Assembly (NCBI GenBank): GCA_002451055.1
Contig: DKBD01000037.1
Span: forward strand, 1 to 26,774
Direction of reading: 5' to 3'
Length of the DNA: 26,774 bases
Source of the DNA: Nitrospira sp. UBA6909
GTDB taxonomy: Bacteria > Nitrospirota > Nitrospiria > Nitrospirales > Nitrospiraceae
Part shown: positions 22,583 to 26,774 of the stretch, piece by piece
How positions within the stretch are numbered: the first letter of the stretch is position 1
Layout of the letters: each line of letters opens with the position of its first letter
The notes under the pieces: generated by a model
What the model was told of the DNA's origin: nothing
What the model saw: only the letters and a program-made list of their open reading frames with translations
Databases searched by the model: none
Made by a program: the position numbers and the translations under genes

Positions 22583-22611
22583 AGTATACCCGACGCACCG
22601 GTGCCGCACAA
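22583..22611 (-). promoter_or_regulatory. Candidate sigma-70 promoter of typA
   Basis: On the minus strand: TTGTGC (22611-22606), a 17-base spacer and TATACT (22588-22583). Transcription would start near 22576, at the first base of the hairpin at 22547-22576, so the hairpin would be the very 5' end of the mRNA. Confidence 0.5.
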
Positions 22612-22643
22612 GCGGCGGTCCTATGCCGGGTTCATGTGGAAAC

Positions 22644-22672
22644 TTGAGTTTTCGAGGGGTGCGTTGTATGGT
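22644..22672 (+). promoter_or_regulatory. Candidate sigma-70 promoter of the PBP gene
   Basis: TTGAGT (22644-22649), a 17-base spacer and TATGGT (22667-22672), about 40 bases before the start at 22720. It would be back to back with the typA promoter. Confidence 0.4.
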
Positions 22673-22719
22673 GTTTTTGCCGCTCTCGGAGACCACTTTT
22701 CCCCAAGGGTTGCAATCCC

Positions 22720-25158
22720 ATGTCAGACGATGATCGATTCATAGAGTTTCGAGAACGGCTGCGATCGCATTGGCACCGGGGGCAGCTTGCTTCAATCACG
22801 GCTCGCTGGCGCTGGTGGCAGTTCGCTCTCGTTGGAATCTTGGTCTGCGCCATCGTCGGAGCCACGACGGTTGGAGGAGTCATCTGGTACTTCTCGCGGG
22901 ACATGCCTTCGCTCGACCTTCTCGAGAACTATCAGCCAAGTTTGGTCACGACGGTCTATTCTGAAGATCGGCAACCCATCGGCCAGTTTTTTATCGAACG
23001 CCGCATTCTGACCCCGCTCGCCGATATCCCCCAAGTGCTCACTCAGGCGGTCATTGCCACCGAGGATGTCAGGTTTTTCGAGCATCCTGGGCTGGATTAT
23101 GTGGGCATGCTGCGCGCAGCCTGGACGAATATCCGGCACGGCGGCAGGAAGGTAGAAGGGGCCAGCACGATCACGCAGCAGTTGGCCCGGTCGTTGTTTC
23201 TTTCATCGGAGCGGTCGTATGAGCGCAAGATCCGCGAGGTGATACTGGCCTATAAGATGGAAGTGGTGACCGGGAAAGAGCGAATACTTGAAACGTACCT
23301 CAATCAAATCTACTTCGGGCAAGGGGCGTACGGCGTCGCCTCGGCTGCCCAATCGTACTTCGGAAAGGATCTCGCCAAACTGACGCTCGCGGAGGCGGCG
23401 TTTTTGGCAGGACTTCCAAAATCTCCTAGTCGATACTCTCCGTTCACGGCCTATGAACGGGCCAAGAAACGGCAGGAACATGTATTGTCCAGGATGGAAG
23501 ACGCCAAGTTCATTTCGGCGGCTGAACGTGAAGCCGCCGCCGCCGAAACGCTGAACTTTCACCGGCCCAGCAACGAACAGATTGGTCCGCATTTCGTGGA
23601 ATATATCCGTCAATTGATGGTGGCGAAATACGGAGAGACGATGGTCTACAAGGGCGGTCTGCAAATCCATACCACGCTGAATTTGGGGATGCAGAGAGCG
23701 GCCGAGGCGGCGTTCGCCGCCGGCATCCGTGAGCTCGACAAACGTCAGGGATGGCGGGGGCCCCGGCGAGCCGTGGACCTGGGCACGCTTCAGCCCCCGG
23801 CGGCGACATCAAGCGACAAGCCGCTCAAGCCCGGCGACATCGTCGAAGGGATCGTGCTGAAAGTCGCGAAGGATCACTATGCGGTGCAAGTCGGGGCGGT
23901 TGCGGGGCGGTTGGCTTTCGACGACATGGCCTGGGCTAAGCGTGTGCTGAAAGGACCGAACCCCGACGTCGATTTCGTGGTGAATCCAAATCTCAGGCGC
24001 CTGCTGAATCCTGGTGATGTCATCGACGTCGGAGTCAAGAAGATCGGCAAGGACGGGATGCATCTGACGCTCGAGCAGATGCCGATCGTCGAGGGAGGCC
24101 TCATCGCGATCGACCCAAAGAGCGGCGCGGTTCGAGCGATGATCGGAGGCGTAGATTTTACGCGAAGCGAGTACAATCGGGCGGTGCAGGCGCATCGGCA
24201 ACCGGGCTCGGCGTTCAAGCCGCTCATTTATGCGACCGCGATGAGTCAAGGGTTGAGCCCGGCCACGCAGATTCTCGACGCGCCGGTCGTGTATGAGCAA
24301 GAGGAAGACGACAAGATTTGGAAGCCAGAGAACTATGGGCGGAAGTTCCACGGCATGGTGAGCCTGCGCGACGCGCTGGCTCAGTCGCATAATCTTGCGA
24401 CGGTGCGGCTGCTTGACAAGGTGGGGGTCAAGAGCGTCATCGAATTCTCACGTTCGGTCGGCCTGACGAGTCCGCTGCCGGCCGATCTCTCCTTGGGGTT
24501 GGGTTCATCATCGGTGGGCCTGCTTGAACTGACGGCGGTCTACGGTGTCTTTCTGAACCAGGGAATCAGGGTGGAGCCCTTTGCCATCAAAGCCGTGGAA
24601 GACAGCACGGGACAGGTGCTTGAATCGATCCAGCCGGAGTCCAATGAGGTCATGACCAAGGAGGCAGCCTACCTCATCACCAACATGATGGAAGATGTGG
24701 TGCAAAAGGGGACAGGACAAGCCGCGCGAGCTCTCAATCGCCCGATTGCGGGAAAAACTGGAACAACCAACGATTATGTCAATGCATGGTTTATCGGTGG
24801 AGCTGCCAATTTGGTGACTGGTGTGTATGTGGGCTTCGACGACCGCCGATCGCTCGGGGAAAGCGAAACGGGCGCTCGAGCGGCCTTGCCGATATGGATG
24901 GGATTCATGAAAGAAGCAGTCAAGCAGCTCCCTGTCGCGCCGTTCGAAATTCCCGAGGGGGTCACGTTCGTGAAGGTTGATGAATCGACTGGATTGCTGG
25001 AGTCGGAGCAGGACGGCGAGGGGGAGAAAGGCGTTGTGGAGCTTTTCGCCAGAGGGAGTGAACCGACGCGGGCGGTGTCTCGCCAGAGAGACCCGACGGA
25101 TTTTTATAAACTGGATCAGATTCCAGAAGGGCAGCCGGCTGAAGAGGACGGTTTGTGA
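22720..25158 (+). CDS. Class A penicillin-binding protein (PBP1a-type)
   Basis: The 812-residue bifunctional enzyme polymerises and cross-links peptidoglycan. A short cytoplasmic tail precedes a membrane helix (about residues 35-58). The transglycosylase domain has Glu115 in ATEDVRFFEHPGLD and GASTITQQLARSLFL. A middle OB-like part (about residues 365-465) precedes the transpeptidase: PGSAFKPLIY with Ser497 and Lys500, SHN (556-558) and KTGT (679-682). It ends in an acidic tail of about 60 residues. All catalytic motifs are intact. ATG at 22720 has a purine-rich AAGGG upstream. It diverges from typA. Confidence 0.95.
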   Translation: MSDDDRFIEFRERLRSHWHRGQLASITARWRWWQFALVGILVCAIVGATTVGGVIWYFSRDMPSLDLLENYQPSLVTTVYSEDRQPIGQFFIERRILTPLADIPQVLTQAVIATEDVRFFEHPGLDYVGMLRAAWTNIRHGGRKVEGASTITQQLARSLFLSSERSYERKIREVILAYKMEVVTGKERILETYLNQIYFGQGAYGVASAAQSYFGKDLAKLTLAEAAFLAGLPKSPSRYSPFTAYERAKKRQEHVLSRMEDAKFISAAEREAAAAETLNFHRPSNEQIGPHFVEYIRQLMVAKYGETMVYKGGLQIHTTLNLGMQRAAEAAFAAGIRELDKRQGWRGPRRAVDLGTLQPPAATSSDKPLKPGDIVEGIVLKVAKDHYAVQVGAVAGRLAFDDMAWAKRVLKGPNPDVDFVVNPNLRRLLNPGDVIDVGVKKIGKDGMHLTLEQMPIVEGGLIAIDPKSGAVRAMIGGVDFTRSEYNRAVQAHRQPGSAFKPLIYATAMSQGLSPATQILDAPVVYEQEEDDKIWKPENYGRKFHGMVSLRDALAQSHNLATVRLLDKVGVKSVIEFSRSVGLTSPLPADLSLGLGSSSVGLLELTAVYGVFLNQGIRVEPFAIKAVEDSTGQVLESIQPESNEVMTKEAAYLITNMMEDVVQKGTGQAARALNRPIAGKTGTTNDYVNAWFIGGAANLVTGVYVGFDDRRSLGESETGARAALPIWMGFMKEAVKQLPVAPFEIPEGVTFVKVDESTGLLESEQDGEGEKGVVELFARGSEPTRAVSRQRDPTDFYKLDQIPEGQPAEEDGL

Positions 25159-25186
25159 ACCGACCGCTTAAGTATACATACATGGG

Positions 25187-25399
25187 CTAAGACGTTGAGT
25201 CTTTGAACTCTTCATGCCACGCCATCTGGATCATTTCGAGAATCTTTTCGTTGGATTTCTTCGGATCGTCCTTGAATTCCGGCAAAGCCATAATCCAAGC
25301 ATGCATATCGGTAAATCGAACGGTGAGGGGATCGATTTCCGGGTGCTCCTCGACCAAGCGAATCGCGATCTCTTCGGCGTCCTGCCATTTTAAATCCAT
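25187..25399 (-). CDS. iscX: IscX-like Fe-S assembly protein
   Basis: The 70-residue acidic protein starts MDLKWQDAEEIAIRLVEEHP and continues DPLTVRFTDMHAWIMALPEF then NEKILEMIQMAWHEEF. This is the IscX (YfhJ) family, a small partner of the cysteine desulfurase IscS and of iron donors. An in-frame GTG at 25405 is possible, but the ATG at 25399 has GGAG at 5 bases. It lies downstream of hscA on the same strand, as in ISC operons; the usual ferredoxin gene between them is absent from the 136-base gap. Confidence 0.93.
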   Translation of the reverse strand: MDLKWQDAEEIAIRLVEEHPEIDPLTVRFTDMHAWIMALPEFKDDPKKSNEKILEMIQMAWHEEFKDSTS

Positions 25400-25489
25400 A
25401 GTCACTCCATAATAAAGAAGAGCGTATCGAAGGTGGCTTATCGTACGAGACTAATAGGATCAGTGACAACCGAATCCGATCCGATGACG

Positions 25490-25502
25490 TGCCATACCCC
25501 AT
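25490..25502. repeat. Copy of the ATGGGGTATGGCA word
   Basis: TGCCATACCCCAT is the reverse complement of 5913-5925. It lies in the 136-base gap between hscA and iscX. A match of 13 bases in two intergenic gaps 19 kb apart suggests a dispersed element. Confidence 0.4.
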
Positions 25503-25535
25503 ACGCGACAAGCTTTTGCTGTTTGCGTGCATTCA

Positions 25536-26774
25536 TCACGTTATTTCAGAGACCTTCCTGCCTTCAAGTCCCCGCTTGAGGCTATCATCAAGCATCGCAA
25601 CAGAAAGGGGCTTGGCCGCTTGCTCCAGGTTGGCCATGCAGGCGCGAATCGCTTTCGGATCGTGTCCGTCCGTCGCCGATGTCAGCGCCGACAAAGCCGT
25701 GCGGATGGAAGTGCGCGCTTCTTCAGGGACAAGGTGGCTGCCATCCGACAAAGACTTTTCCGTCGTGGTGAGCAACGCCCTGGCATCCAGCCGCGCTTCG
25801 ATCAGTTTGCGGGCGGCGACGTCTTCCTGTGCGAACTTGAACGAGTCTTCGATCATCTGTTCCACTTCGCTGTCCGAGAGGCCGTAAGACGGCTTGACGT
25901 CGATCGATTGGCTTTGGCCGGTCCGCATATCACTGGCTGTGACGTTGAGAATCCCGTTCGCGTCAATCAGGAAGGTCACCTCGATGCGCGGCACGCCAGC
26001 CGGCAGTGGTGGCACCTTTAGGCGGAAGCGGGCGAGACTGCGGTTGTCTTTCGCGAGTTCGCGTTCGCCTTGGAGGATGTGGATATCAACGCCGGTCTGG
26101 CCGTCCACGTAGGTGGTGAACATTTCCTTGGCACTGGCCGGAATCGTGGTGTTCCGGCGGATCAAGCTGCTCATCACGCCGCCCATCGTTTCGATGCCGA
26201 GAGACAGCGGCGTCACGTCGAGGAGCAGCATATCGGTGGTGCCGCCGCTCAGAATGTCCGCCTGCACCGCCGCGCCGAGCGCCACCACCTCATCTGGATT
26301 GAGATTGCAATGAGGTTGCTTGCCGAATAGCTCCTGTACGCGTCGCCTGACGAGCGGCATTCGAGTGGATCCGCCCACCAGTACGACTTCGTCGATATGA
26401 TCGGGAGCAAGCTCCGCATCTTTCAGCGCCAGCCTGCAGGGGGCCAGCGTGCGCTCGATGATGTCCGTGACCAATGATTCAAGGTGATCGCGCGTCAGCT
26501 CTCTCGTGAAGCGGGCTTGCCCGTCCGGGAGTTCGATCAGAATCTGAGTCTTCTGTTCGTCCGATAAACGAATTTTGGCCCGTTCCGCTTCCAAGCGGAC
26601 TGTCTGCATATGGTCGGGATAGGCATTGAGGTCGATGCCATGCGTGGCGCGGATGTCGTCAAGAAAAAGGTCGGCTATCCGGCGGTCGATATCATCACCG
26701 CCGAGATGTGTGTCTCCATTCGTGGCGAGGACTTCGAAGATACCGTCCTTCAGCTTGAGGATGGAGATGTCGAA
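25536..26774 (-). CDS. hscA: Fe-S chaperone HscA, Hsp70 family (5' end outside window)
   Basis: The frame is open from the right edge to the stop at 25536, giving 412 residues. It starts in the nucleotide-binding domain: FDISILKLKDGIFEVLATNG, then THLGGDDIDRRIA. DEVVLVGGSTRMPLVRR and NPDEVVALGAA are Hsp70 ATPase motifs. LLLDVTPLSLGIETMGG is the interdomain linker start, and the substrate domain follows. FDISILKL and the iscX neighbour favour HscA over DnaK. HscA releases clusters from the scaffold IscU in ISC assembly. An internal ATG at 26609 is not the start. The upstream ISC genes would lie beyond the window. Confidence 0.93.
   Translation of the reverse strand, partial: FDISILKLKDGIFEVLATNGDTHLGGDDIDRRIADLFLDDIRATHGIDLNAYPDHMQTVRLEAERAKIRLSDEQKTQILIELPDGQARFTRELTRDHLESLVTDIIERTLAPCRLALKDAELAPDHIDEVVLVGGSTRMPLVRRRVQELFGKQPHCNLNPDEVVALGAAVQADILSGGTTDMLLLDVTPLSLGIETMGGVMSSLIRRNTTIPASAKEMFTTYVDGQTGVDIHILQGERELAKDNRSLARFRLKVPPLPAGVPRIEVTFLIDANGILNVTASDMRTGQSQSIDVKPSYGLSDSEVEQMIEDSFKFAQEDVAARKLIEARLDARALLTTTEKSLSDGSHLVPEEARTSIRTALSALTSATDGHDPKAIRACMANLEQAAKPLSVAMLDDSLKRGLEGRKVSEIT

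Noticed and set aside
22201..22696. Upstream N-terminal extension of typA to 22696
   Set aside because: It passes through the hairpin, T run and promoter, and the family starts at [13 protein letters not shown] sequence.
22771..22792. TGGCAC followed by TTGC in the PBP gene
   Set aside because: The spacing is ten bases instead of five, so it cannot be a sigma-54 site, and it is inside a gene.
25212..25532. 106-codon minus-strand frame
   Set aside because: A shifted frame over iscX; iscX is a clear family match.

Overview
The window looks like a chromosomal segment of a GC-rich, aerobic or microaerophilic, Gram-negative bacterium. Gene content (several UspA proteins, a pyrophosphate-type phosphofructokinase, cupredoxin and cytochrome c, a rubrerythrin / CCG-type Fe-S protein / DUF3501 set, lipoproteins) and the iterated short palindromes between genes recall Nitrospira (Nitrospirota). 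That assignment is inference from memory of such genomes; no rRNA or other marker gene is present. No IS element, prophage, CRISPR array or tRNA was seen.

Layout. (1) 1-3922, minus strand: a tight NAD-salvage operon of nicotinamidase (pncA), nicotinate phosphoribosyltransferase (pncB), an exported pentapeptide-repeat protein and an alpha/beta hydrolase cut by the window edge; the junctions are ATGA overlaps or 1 base. (2) 4078-5509, minus: small cytochrome c, FmdB-type zinc ribbon and a tandem UspA. (3) 5510-6086: a long divergent control region with an excellent sigma-54 site facing right and a weaker one facing left. (4) 6087-12025, plus: UspA, cupredoxin, tandem UspA, DUF2934, a 464-aa unknown protein, a small ORF, PPi-type phosphofructokinase and another tandem UspA. 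(5) 12284-14078: a MarR regulator with a Cys-rich tail, then two lipoproteins on the minus strand. (6) 14255-17576, plus: rubrerythrin, two-cluster CCG-domain Fe-S protein, DUF3501 and a tandem 6-pyruvoyl-tetrahydropterin synthase-like protein. (7) 17767-20593: small membrane protein, secreted His-rich protein, thioredoxin-like protein, peroxiredoxin and an unknown protein. (8) 20666-26774: housekeeping genes typA/bipA, a class A penicillin-binding protein, iscX and hscA (cut by the right edge).

How they fit together. Regions 1-4 form one energy- and redox-stress island: NAD salvage, seven Usp domains, a pyrophosphate-sparing glycolytic enzyme, small electron carriers and a hydrolase. This set resembles the functions spread over the Mycobacterium tuberculosis DosR dormancy regulon, but gathered in one place and apparently using sigma-54. 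Regions 6 and 7 hold peroxide-defence genes: rubrerythrin with a probable Fe-S electron donor, and peroxiredoxin with a thioredoxin-like partner. The gaps carry several families of short inverted repeats that recur within the window.
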